DNA of 64,000 bases from a virus: positions 1 through 64,000 of IMG/VR virus record IMGVR_UViG_3300023180_005138. One strand, written 5' to 3'. Shown one piece after another: positions 56,209 through 64,000 of this stretch. The translations under genes and the position numbers were made by a program. Numbering within the stretch: position 1 is the first letter of the stretch; each line of letters starts with the position of its first letter. Under the pieces are notes generated by a model. That model saw only the letters and a program-made list of their open reading frames with translations, ran no database searches and had not been told where the DNA came from.

Positions 56209-57177
56209 TTGAAAATTTTACACAGTGCCGACTGGCATATTAACCTACATAAGAAAAAAGTTCCCGCTAGTTGGAGTGCGAATCGTTTCAGACTTTTCTT
56301 TGAAGAGATTCATAAATTAGAAGAAACACATGATGTTCACTTCTTATCTGGTGATATTTTTGATAGAAAACCTGAACCAGATGAAATTTGTTTATTTCTT
56401 AGATTCGCAAATGCAGTAAAAATTCCAACCTATATTATCCCAGGAAACCATGAAGCTACGAAGAAAGGCGAAACATTCCTTGAACATTTCCATGAACAAC
56501 ATGCTATTACGAATCCAAACGTGGTTCTTATTACAAAAAATCAACGTGAAACTATACGGGGTCAAAGCGTATATTTCTATCCCTATGGAGAAATGCAAAA
56601 AGAAAATCTTCTGGATTTTGAGGGAGATGAAATTCTTGTTACTCATATTCGTGGAGAAGTACCGCCCCATATCACGGCTGAATATGATTTTGAAAAGCTT
56701 CGTCCCTGGAAACTCATACTTCTTGGTGACATACATTTTGCTCATCGTTACTTGGATTATCCTGCTTGGTATAGTGGTTCTCCGATGAATGTAAGTTTTG
56801 ATAGAGATGACTCTAGAGACTATGGAGTTAACTCTATTGATTTTAGATCTATTGATGATTATGAAGTATCTTTTCTACCACTAAAACTTCCAAAGCTAGT
56901 AAGAAAGACTCTACAAGTAGGAGAAGAAATGGTTCCTGATAATTTTAATCATGTAATATATGAAGTAACTGGTTCAGTAGATCAACTTGCTAAAGTACAA
57001 AACTCAGAACTACTTGATAAAAAGATTGCTCTAAAGCCAACTGAAAACTCAAAACTAGACTTAAAAAATATGAGTCTTATTGAAGAACTTAGAGCATATT
57101 TAGAATACACAAAAATTTCAAATACAGAAGAAATTATAAAAGACTTTCAAGACTTAAATATAAATGTTGGAACTTAA
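56209..57177 (+). CDS. sbcD: SbcD/gp47-type nuclease subunit
   Basis: 322 residues from TTG (GGAG eight bases before). Metallophosphoesterase motifs in order: HSADWHIN, GDIFDRKP, IPGNHEA, VTHIRGE and LLGDIHFAH. Partner of SbcC in the Mre11-Rad50 type complex that processes DNA ends and feeds recombination-dependent replication. A PP-loop gene is inserted between it and sbcC. Confidence 0.93.
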   Translation: MKILHSADWHINLHKKKVPASWSANRFRLFFEEIHKLEETHDVHFLSGDIFDRKPEPDEICLFLRFANAVKIPTYIIPGNHEATKKGETFLEHFHEQHAITNPNVVLITKNQRETIRGQSVYFYPYGEMQKENLLDFEGDEILVTHIRGEVPPHITAEYDFEKLRPWKLILLGDIHFAHRYLDYPAWYSGSPMNVSFDRDDSRDYGVNSIDFRSIDDYEVSFLPLKLPKLVRKTLQVGEEMVPDNFNHVIYEVTGSVDQLAKVQNSELLDKKIALKPTENSKLDLKNMSLIEELRAYLEYTKISNTEEIIKDFQDLNINVGT

Positions 57178-57982
57178 TAGAGTATATTGGGAATATGATG
57201 ATAGAAACTGGTGGCGACCAACTCCATACTCTCAAGCAAAAGTAACTTGTCCTAGATATAAAAGATATGGACCTACAATAAGACATGATTTATTTACTCT
57301 TGTAGAAAAATTTGTAGAAAAGTATCCTAAATATAACTATTATATAGCTATGAGTGGCGGCATTGATTCTGAAATCACTGCTGAAACTTTTTTTCAATTA
57401 GGTGTACCCTTTGAAGCTGTCAGCTTATCGCTATTCGAAGCACAAAATGCACATGACTTAATATATGTAAAACATTTTTGTCAACAAAGAAGTATAAACT
57501 ATAATTTTATAGATTTAGATTTAACTGATTTTGTAAATAATGTAATACCAAAAGCAGTAGAGTTTGGACAGTTTACTAATTCTTTGAGTCAAGTTGCCTT
57601 AACATATCTTTTTGAATTTATGGATGAAAAAGATATTCTTATTTTTTCTGGACATAACCCTGACTTTTGTTTAAAAGGTATAGGATGGTGGGAAGACTCA
57701 CCAAACTTGGTAAAGTATGCAATAAATACTGATAATAATTTTTTTACTTTTACAAGTTTAGAACCTATTTTTATGCACTATCTAATAAACTACGACCCAA
57801 GGCAGCCTGGAGATAAAGATAATACTTTTATATATAACTGTTATCCTAATCTAAAAAAGAGAACAAAAAGAACTGGATGGGAAGTATTAGGGCATATTCA
57901 AGATAAATATAAAACACTATTAGACACTCCTGTATTACTAGGAAGTGATACATATGAACAGGTATTTTTAACATGGAAATAA
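57164..57982 (+). CDS. PP-loop ATP pyrophosphatase-like protein (third)
   Basis: 272 residues. SGGIDS at 64-69 after the YYIAM strand. Shorter than the two paired PP-loop proteins and without their W(F/Y)TS-VKNY blocks, so a more distant relative. LIFSGHNPDFCLKGIGWWEDSP suggests a second nucleotide or substrate contact region. Lies between sbcD (14-nt overlap) and sbcC (10-nt overlap), so co-expressed with DNA repair. Activated substrate unknown. Confidence 0.7.
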   Translation: MLELNRVYWEYDDRNWWRPTPYSQAKVTCPRYKRYGPTIRHDLFTLVEKFVEKYPKYNYYIAMSGGIDSEITAETFFQLGVPFEAVSLSLFEAQNAHDLIYVKHFCQQRSINYNFIDLDLTDFVNNVIPKAVEFGQFTNSLSQVALTYLFEFMDEKDILIFSGHNPDFCLKGIGWWEDSPNLVKYAINTDNNFFTFTSLEPIFMHYLINYDPRQPGDKDNTFIYNCYPNLKKRTKRTGWEVLGHIQDKYKTLLDTPVLLGSDTYEQVFLTWK

Positions 57983-59799
57983 CATTAGAATCATTAAAAT
58001 TTAATAATATGTTTAGCTATGGAAATGATAATGAATTATCAATAAATAGCAATAAAATTACACAACTTACTGCTCCTAATGGAAGCGGTAAATCTACTAT
58101 TGCATTAATCATACAAGAACTGCTATTTTCTAAAAATATTAAGAATATTAAAAAAGGTGATATTTTAAATAGATACTCTAATGTAAAAGAATGGAACGGA
58201 TCTATTGAATTTAAAGTAAATGCTAAATCTTATAAAATAGACGTTAAAAGAGTAGGAGCCTCTTCTAAGGTTGCTCTTTATGAAAATGGAACGGATATTT
58301 CAGATCACAAAGTCCCTGATACCTACAAAAAAATAGCTTCTATTTTAGGAATGGACTTTGAAGTATTTTCTCAATTAACATATCAAAGCTCAACAGACTT
58401 ACTAGACTTTATTAAGGCAACTGATACAAACCGTAAAAAATTCTTAATTAACCTCTTTGGATTAGAAAAATATATAGGAATAGGAGATGCTCTTAAAGTA
58501 TCGCTATCTTCCCTAGAAAAAGATCTTGCTGGTAAAAATGGTGAAATGAAAACTGTTAAAGCTTTCTTAGAAGAGACTCAAATAGGAAGAGCAAAAAACT
58601 TAATTGAAGTACCAGAAGTAGATGATAGATTACGTCAAAGTATTGCTAGACTAAAAAACGAACTAGAAGATTACGAAGATCAATGTAAAAAGATTGATAG
58701 AAATAATTCCTTAATTGAGGATAGAGATTCTTTAAAATTTGATGTGTCATTAAAATCTCCCAAAATAAATGAGACGCTTTCTGACGAGTTAGAAACCGCA
58801 AAAAATGATGTATCAAAGAGAAAAAATCATATCTCTAACGTAAATAAACAACTTAAGGACATAGATACAGCCGATAAATGTTATGTGTGCGGACAGCAAA
58901 TCGACAATACGCATTCAATGCTTATGAAGGCTAATCTTGAAGAAGATTTATTCTCTTCTAAAAAAGAACTAGAAATTGAAGAACAAAAGTTACAAGAATT
59001 ACAAAAAACATTAGATGACTATCTTAAACTTGATAAAGAATATAGCAGAAACTTAGCTGCAATTGACAAGTTTGAGAATCTAACTCAAATTATTGATTCA
59101 TCTCTACCTGTAGAATATCCAGACTATACTCAAATAGAAACAGAAGCAAAGAAATTGTCAAAAACTCTTTTTGAACAAGAAAAAGAAAGAGACTTTGCTA
59201 TGGAACATAATGAACAAGTTAAGATTCATAATACTAAATTGGAAGCCCTGCAGGAACAAAAACGACAATTTTTAGTTAGACAACAGCTGTTAAATAATGA
59301 TATAATTTCTTTAACTTCAAAAATTAAAAATATAACAATTTTAAGAAAAGCATTTAGCACAACAGGTATTGTAGCGTTCAAACTTGAAAATCTAACAAAA
59401 GAACTTGAAGATACTATTAATAGATATTTATCAGAATTATCTGATGGTAAATTTCAAGTAGTTTTCAGACTAGAAGGCGAAAAACTAAATATTGTTGTAG
59501 TTAATGATGGAAAAGAGACTCCTATAGAAACCGTCTCTGGAGGAGAGTTTAGTAGAATACAAACTGCTATTCTTCTTTCTATAAGAAGCCTACTATCTAA
59601 AATAGGCGGAAATTATATCAATTTGCTGTTCTTAGATGAAATAACTGGTGTTTTAGATGATGCCGGTAAGGAAAAACTTATTGATATTTTACAAGAGGAA
59701 GAGAACTTAAATGTGTTTTTGATATCTCATGATTTTACACATCCTCTAATAGAAAAAGTTTCAATATTAAAAGAAAATAATGTAAGTCACATAGAATAG
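57973..59799 (+). CDS. sbcC: SbcC/gp46-type SMC-like ATPase
   Basis: 608 residues. Walker A in TAPNGSGKSTIAL (about 36-43), Q-loop LTYQSSTDLLDF, coiled coils about 175-280 and 330-450 separated by a zinc hook CYVC (about 300). Signature TVSGGEFSRIQTAILLSIRSLL, Walker B LLFLDEITGVLDD, and an LISHDF His switch. Length matches T4 gp46. With SbcD it forms an ATP-dependent nuclease. Confidence 0.95.
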   Translation: MEITLESLKFNNMFSYGNDNELSINSNKITQLTAPNGSGKSTIALIIQELLFSKNIKNIKKGDILNRYSNVKEWNGSIEFKVNAKSYKIDVKRVGASSKVALYENGTDISDHKVPDTYKKIASILGMDFEVFSQLTYQSSTDLLDFIKATDTNRKKFLINLFGLEKYIGIGDALKVSLSSLEKDLAGKNGEMKTVKAFLEETQIGRAKNLIEVPEVDDRLRQSIARLKNELEDYEDQCKKIDRNNSLIEDRDSLKFDVSLKSPKINETLSDELETAKNDVSKRKNHISNVNKQLKDIDTADKCYVCGQQIDNTHSMLMKANLEEDLFSSKKELEIEEQKLQELQKTLDDYLKLDKEYSRNLAAIDKFENLTQIIDSSLPVEYPDYTQIETEAKKLSKTLFEQEKERDFAMEHNEQVKIHNTKLEALQEQKRQFLVRQQLLNNDIISLTSKIKNITILRKAFSTTGIVAFKLENLTKELEDTINRYLSELSDGKFQVVFRLEGEKLNIVVVNDGKETPIETVSGGEFSRIQTAILLSIRSLLSKIGGNYINLLFLDEITGVLDDAGKEKLIDILQEEENLNVFLISHDFTHPLIEKVSILKENNVSHIE

Positions 59800-59811
59800 G
59801 AGAAAAATATA

Positions 59812-62112
59812 GTGTCAAACATAGAGGTAATAAAAAGAGATGGTAATAAAGAGTCTCTTAATCTAGAAAAGTTACATAAGATGACTTTTGAAGCCTGTGA
59901 TGGATTAAGTGGAGTTTCTGCGTCACAGATTGAAATGAATTCTGGTATTCAAATTTTTGATGGTATTACAACTAAAGATATTCAAGATATTTTAGTTAAA
60001 AGTGCTGCTGATCTAATTTCTTTAGACACACCAAACTATCAGTTTGCAGCTGCCAGACTACTTCTTTTTGCGCTTAGAAAAGAAGTAATGGGTCAGTTTG
60101 AATATATTTCTTTATCAGAAATGATTAATAGAAATATTAAGCATGGTGTCTATGATAGTACTATACTAGAGTGGTACTCTGCAAAAGAGATTGAAAAACT
60201 TGATTCTTATGTTAAACATCAACGTGACTTCGACTTTACATATGCTGGACTACGACAAGTAGTAGATAAATATTTAGTACAAGATCGTTCTAGCGGTCAG
60301 ATATATGAAACTCCACAATTTATGTATATTATGATTGCTGCAACTATGTTTGCACAATATCCGAAAGAGACTAGATTATCCTATGTTAAAAAATACTATG
60401 ATGCTATTTCTACATTTAAAATTAATATCCCAACTCCTGTTATGGCAGGCGTTCGCACTCCTATCAGGCAGTTTGCTTCTTGTGTTCTCGTTGATGCTGA
60501 TGATACTCTTCAGTCCATATTTAGTTCTGATATGGCTATCGGATACTATACAGCACAAAGAGCTGGAATTGGTATCAACTCTGGAAGAATTAGAGCGATC
60601 AATTCGAAAATTAGAGACGGAGAAGTACAACATACAGGGGTCATTCCTTTCCTTAAGAAATTTGAAAGTACAGTTCGTTGTTGTACTCAAAACGGTGTAC
60701 GCGGAGGCTCTGCGACAGTACATTTTCCTATTTGGCACAGAGAAATCGAAGACATTCTGGTACTAAAAAACAATAAAGGAACTGAAGATAATCGTGTTCG
60801 TAAGTTAGACTACTCTATTCAAATTTCTAAGTTATTTTATGAACGTTTTATTGAGGATAAACAAATCTCTTTATTTTCTCCTCACGATGTTCCTGGTCTA
60901 TATGAGGCTTTTGGCACTGATAAGTTTGATGAACTTTATGAAAAATATGAACGCGCTTATTCAATTCCTAAAAAGAAAGTTAAAGCTCAAGATATATTTA
61001 TGGCATTATTAAAAGAAAGAGCAGAAACTGGTCGTATCTATATTATGAATCTAGATCATTGTAATTCTCACTCATCTTTTAAAGACAAAGTATATATGTC
61101 TAATCTGTGCCAAGAAATTACGTTACCTACGAAACCGATTCAACACATTGATGATAAGAATGGAGAAATTGCTCTTTGTATCTTAAGTGCTCTAAACTTA
61201 GGTAAAATTAGTAAGCTAGATGAAATGGAAGAACTTGCTGATATAGCAGTTCGTGCGTTAGACGAACTAATAGATTTTCAAGGATACCCAGTCGATGCTG
61301 CAGAAAAGTCTACAAAAGCTAGACGTTCATTAGGTGTAGGATATATCGGAGTAGCACATTACTTAGCTAAGAATAAAGTAAAATATGATTCTCCAGAAGC
61401 TTGGCAGCTTATGCATGATACTACAGAAGCATTTCAATATTACTTAATTAAGGCTTCTGTGAATCTTGCTAAAGAAAAAGGAGCTTGTGAGTATTTTAAT
61501 CGTACAAAGTATTATGATGGTATTTTACCTATTGATACATATAAGAAGGAAGTTGACGCTCTTATTCGTGACCCCTCTTTAAAGTATGATTGGGAAAGAT
61601 TGAGAGAAGAAATTTGTAGGCATGGAATGAGACACTCTACTCTTACAGCACAAATGCCTTCAGAATCTTCTTCTGTTGTGTCAAACGCTACTAACGGTAT
61701 TGAGCCTCCACGAGGATACCTATCTGTTAAGAAATCTAAAAAAGGACCTCTGAAACAGATTGTTCCTGGATACTATCATTATAGAAACTATTATACCCTA
61801 TTATGGGATATGCCAAGTAATGATGGATATATTAACATTGTAGCCGTAATGCAAAAATTCTTTGATCAAGCTATTAGTGGAAACTGGAGTTATAATCCAG
61901 AAAATTATGAAGATAATGAGGTTCCGTTATCTGTAATGGCTAAAGATTTATTAAATACTTATAAACTAGGGTGGAAAACTTCTTATTATCAAAATACTTA
62001 TGATGCTAAGAAAGACGAAGATGAAGAGCCAAAACATAATATTGGCTGGCATGATGAAACAGATTTACCAAAATTAGAAGACCCAGAAGATTGTGAAAGC
62101 TGCACTATATGA
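59812..62112 (+). CDS. nrdA: ribonucleotide reductase class Ia, large subunit
   Basis: 766 residues from GTG (GGAG upstream). N-terminal ATP-cone (EVIKRDGNKESLNLEKLHKMT) for activity control. IRQFASCVLVDADDT (first active-site Cys), GIGINSGRIRAI, YIMNLDHCNSHSSF, SNLCQEITLPT (radical Cys), TALTAQMPSESSS-type loop, and the C-terminal redox pair CESC. Reduces ribonucleotides with NrdB; glutaredoxin downstream can re-reduce it. Confidence 0.96.
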   Translation: MSNIEVIKRDGNKESLNLEKLHKMTFEACDGLSGVSASQIEMNSGIQIFDGITTKDIQDILVKSAADLISLDTPNYQFAAARLLLFALRKEVMGQFEYISLSEMINRNIKHGVYDSTILEWYSAKEIEKLDSYVKHQRDFDFTYAGLRQVVDKYLVQDRSSGQIYETPQFMYIMIAATMFAQYPKETRLSYVKKYYDAISTFKINIPTPVMAGVRTPIRQFASCVLVDADDTLQSIFSSDMAIGYYTAQRAGIGINSGRIRAINSKIRDGEVQHTGVIPFLKKFESTVRCCTQNGVRGGSATVHFPIWHREIEDILVLKNNKGTEDNRVRKLDYSIQISKLFYERFIEDKQISLFSPHDVPGLYEAFGTDKFDELYEKYERAYSIPKKKVKAQDIFMALLKERAETGRIYIMNLDHCNSHSSFKDKVYMSNLCQEITLPTKPIQHIDDKNGEIALCILSALNLGKISKLDEMEELADIAVRALDELIDFQGYPVDAAEKSTKARRSLGVGYIGVAHYLAKNKVKYDSPEAWQLMHDTTEAFQYYLIKASVNLAKEKGACEYFNRTKYYDGILPIDTYKKEVDALIRDPSLKYDWERLREEICRHGMRHSTLTAQMPSESSSVVSNATNGIEPPRGYLSVKKSKKGPLKQIVPGYYHYRNYYTLLWDMPSNDGYINIVAVMQKFFDQAISGNWSYNPENYEDNEVPLSVMAKDLLNTYKLGWKTSYYQNTYDAKKDEDEEPKHNIGWHDETDLPKLEDPEDCESCTI

Positions 62113-62681
62113 AAAAGATAATATTTTTTAACGGACCTCCTAGATGTGGTAAAGATACTGCATCTAACGGTCTCCTATCTCATTATGAAAAATCAGAAAA
62201 TATTAAGTTTTCAGAGTCTTTAAAATCTTCTTTGCCTAAGTTTTTTGGTATTTCCGATGACTATGTAAGTGCCCTAGAAAATCATAAAGAGTTTCCTCTC
62301 GAAATTTTATTAGGCAAAACTTGGAGAGAGGTGCAGATCTCTTTATCTGAGTATTGGGCTAAACCAATATTCGGTAAAGATGTATTTGGTAGAATAGCAT
62401 CTAATAGAATAAAACACTCTAATAATGAAATTTTTTTTATTAGTGATAGCGGATTCTATGAAGAAGCCCATACTTTAGTAGAAGATTTTGGAGTAAAAAA
62501 TTGTTTACTAATAAGAGTAAAGCGAGAAGGTTACGATTTTTCGTCAGATAGTAGAAGTTACTGGAATAATATTGATGACATTTATGAAACAGCAGTGTAT
62601 AATAATAAAGATATAAATTCTTTAATAGAAACATGTATTAAAGAAATAAATAGGTGGCTAAATAATGACAACAGTTTTTAA
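62109..62681 (+). CDS. deoxynucleoside monophosphate kinase-like protein
   Basis: 190 residues. P-loop GPPRCGKDT at 9-17, a helical lid region and DSGFYEEA-like acidic segment. Related by pattern to phage gp1-type dNMP kinases. It lies between nrdA and nrdB (4- and 17-nt overlaps), so a role in dNTP formation is the best reading. Confidence 0.75.
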   Translation: MKKIIFFNGPPRCGKDTASNGLLSHYEKSENIKFSESLKSSLPKFFGISDDYVSALENHKEFPLEILLGKTWREVQISLSEYWAKPIFGKDVFGRIASNRIKHSNNEIFFISDSGFYEEAHTLVEDFGVKNCLLIRVKREGYDFSSDSRSYWNNIDDIYETAVYNNKDINSLIETCIKEINRWLNNDNSF

Positions 62682-63765
62682 TAAGAATAAAATAGATTTT
62701 ACTAAACAGCCTATGTTCTTTGGAGAAGAGTTAAATTCTCAAAGATACGATGCTTTTAAGTATCCAATTTTTGATAAGCTAACGCAAAGTCAGCTTGGAT
62801 ATTTTTGGCGCCCAGAAGAAGTATCTCTTCAAAAAGATCGTAATGATTATAATGAACTTAGAGAAGAACAAAAATTTATTTTTACTTCTAATCTAAAATA
62901 TCAAACGCTGTTAGATTCTGTTCAAGGTAGAGGACCTGCGCTAGCTTTTATACCTTTCTGTACTCTTCCAGAACTAGAAGCTTGTATGATTACTTGGGAC
63001 TTTTTTGAGACTATCCATAGTCGTTCATATACGCATATAATGAAAAATGTGTATTCTAATCCTAGTGAAGTATTTGATACTATTCTAGATGACCCTATGA
63101 TTATTGAAAGAGCTGAAAGCGTAACTAAAACCTACGATGATTTTATTGAGTATGGAAACCGTTTTAAGCTTGGATTAGTAAATGATACTAGAGAACTTAA
63201 AAAGAGGCTCTGGTTAGCTTTAATTAATGTTAATATACTAGAAGGAATTAGATTTTATGTAAGTTTTGCTTGTACTTTTGCCTTTGGCGAACTAAAACTG
63301 ATGGAAGGTAGTGCTAAAATTATTTCGCTGATTGCTAGAGATGAATCTCAGCACCTTGCTATTACTCAGCATATTATTAAAAACTATCGTGCTGCTGAAG
63401 GTGATTCAGAGATGCGAGAAGTTATTAAAGAATGCACTCCTACTGTTTATCAGATGTATAAAGATGCAGTTGCGGAAGAAAAACGTTGGGCTGAGTATCT
63501 TTTTGAACATGGTTCAATGGTAGGACTAAACGCAAAACTTTTATCAGATTATGTAGAGTGGGTTGCCAATAAACGTATGAAAGCTATTGGATTAGAAGCA
63601 ATATTTAGTCAGAAAACTAATAATAACCCACTTCCTTGGACACAACATTGGTTAAATTCAAGAGAACTTCAAAATGCTCCTCAAGAGACAGAAATTGAAT
63701 CCTACATAGTAGGAGGAATTAAACAAGACATTAATAAAAATACCTTTGAAGGATTTAAACTATGA
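62665..63765 (+). CDS. nrdB: ribonucleotide reductase class Ia, small subunit
   Basis: 366 residues. Di-iron ligands in ACMITWDFFETIHSRSYTHI (Asp/Glu and E-x-x-H) and ARDESQHLAITQHII (E-x-x-H); LEGIRFYVSFACTFAFGE carries another Glu and lies near the radical Tyr region. Length typical. Provides the radical for NrdA. Confidence 0.95.
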   Translation: MTTVFNKNKIDFTKQPMFFGEELNSQRYDAFKYPIFDKLTQSQLGYFWRPEEVSLQKDRNDYNELREEQKFIFTSNLKYQTLLDSVQGRGPALAFIPFCTLPELEACMITWDFFETIHSRSYTHIMKNVYSNPSEVFDTILDDPMIIERAESVTKTYDDFIEYGNRFKLGLVNDTRELKKRLWLALINVNILEGIRFYVSFACTFAFGELKLMEGSAKIISLIARDESQHLAITQHIIKNYRAAEGDSEMREVIKECTPTVYQMYKDAVAEEKRWAEYLFEHGSMVGLNAKLLSDYVEWVANKRMKAIGLEAIFSQKTNNNPLPWTQHWLNSRELQNAPQETEIESYIVGGIKQDINKNTFEGFKL

Positions 63766-64000
63766 GTAAAAATATTATATGGTCAAAAGACGATTGCATT
63801 TTTTGTCAAAAAGCAAAGTATGAATTAGAGTCAAGAAGCATTCCTTATGAAGAAAGAAAATTAGGAGATGGTTGGACAAAAGAACAGTTACTAGAAATAG
63901 TGCCGGATGCTAAAACTGTACCTCAAATATTCATGTGGGGTAAATATGTAGGAGGGTATACAGACCTACAAAATTACATTGAGAATCATGGAATGAACGT
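63762..64000 (+). CDS. glutaredoxin-like protein, partial
   Basis: 79 codons visible before the window ends. Redox site CIFC (residues 12-15), TVPQIFMWGKYVGGY with the cis-Pro and glutathione-binding GG. ATG overlaps the nrdB stop. Probable electron donor for the ribonucleotide reductase. Confidence 0.9.
   Translation, partial: MSKNIIWSKDDCIFCQKAKYELESRSIPYEERKLGDGWTKEQLLEIVPDAKTVPQIFMWGKYVGGYTDLQNYIENHGMN

Noticed and set aside
1-64000. Bacterial genomic island rather than phage
   Set aside because: The replication set, spanin pair, muramidase and two long one-directional arms of overlapping small genes fit a virulent phage; no integrase, transposase or chromosomal housekeeping operon was seen. 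No structural (capsid, tail) gene is in this window, so the point is inferred.

Overview
The window looks like part of the genome of a large tailed phage of a Gram-negative marine bacterium. It carries a phage replication set (family A DNA polymerase, DnaB-type helicase, separate primase, UvsW-like helicase, SbcC/SbcD nuclease, ssDNA-binding protein, class Ia ribonucleotide reductase). It also has a lysis set (GH108 muramidase, overlapping spanin pair) and many short, tightly packed or overlapping genes in two long one-directional arms. No integrase, repressor cluster or transposase was seen, and the polymerase has Phe at the position equivalent to E. coli Pol I 762. A strictly virulent lifestyle is therefore plausible. 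The sequence is AT-rich. An alphaproteobacterial-type split tmRNA and a ROSE-like thermometer on hsp20 suggest, but do not prove, an alphaproteobacterial host.

Left arm (1-18004, minus strand). The distal part (1-7566) is a surface and secretion locus: CsgG pore lipoprotein, CsgF, two secreted curlin-like repeat proteins, a FecR-domain protein ending in a curlin-like unit, an autotransporter-like outer-membrane protein, and a CHASE2 sensor cut by the window edge. Next come two small membrane proteins and a lipoprotein, the spanins and muramidase, then a PP-loop ATPase paired with a DegT aminotransferase. The proximal part has a PD-(D/E)XK nuclease, Hsp20, an Fpg-type glycosylase without zinc ligands, a nitronate-monooxygenase-like flavoprotein and several unknown small genes.

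A divergent promoter region (18005-18126) separates the arms. Right arm (18127-64000, plus strand). It opens with a second PP-loop/DegT pair, two radical SAM proteins, an epimerase, ribosomal protein bS21, a 2OG oxygenase and PurS. Then comes a circularly permuted two-piece tmRNA whose intervening segment holds a 42-codon membrane-peptide gene. A sugar block follows (FdtA, RmlB, epimerase, several glycosyltransferases, methyltransferase), with an IscA/HesB protein and two more 2OG oxygenases. After 36 kb comes DNA metabolism: NAD ligase without zinc-finger cysteines, UV endonuclease, helicase, primase and polymerase. These are mixed with host-takeover genes (peptide deformylase, aspartate carbamoyltransferase, PurT, dCMP deaminase, a PiT-like permease). 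SbcD/SbcC flank a third PP-loop protein, and NrdA/NrdB and a glutaredoxin close the window.

The genes suggest three programmes. One is nucleotide supply and replication. One takes over or protects translation (bS21, deformylase, tmRNA). The last modifies surfaces or glycans and secretes amyloid-like proteins through a phage-encoded curli-type export route. Candidate promoters are sigma70-like (TTGACx-N17-TAAAAT/TATAAT), several with an inverted repeat across the -10. Two left-arm promoters share TTGCAC-N17-TATTCT. Clear intrinsic terminators were seen only in the left arm. No tRNA gene or CRISPR array was seen.
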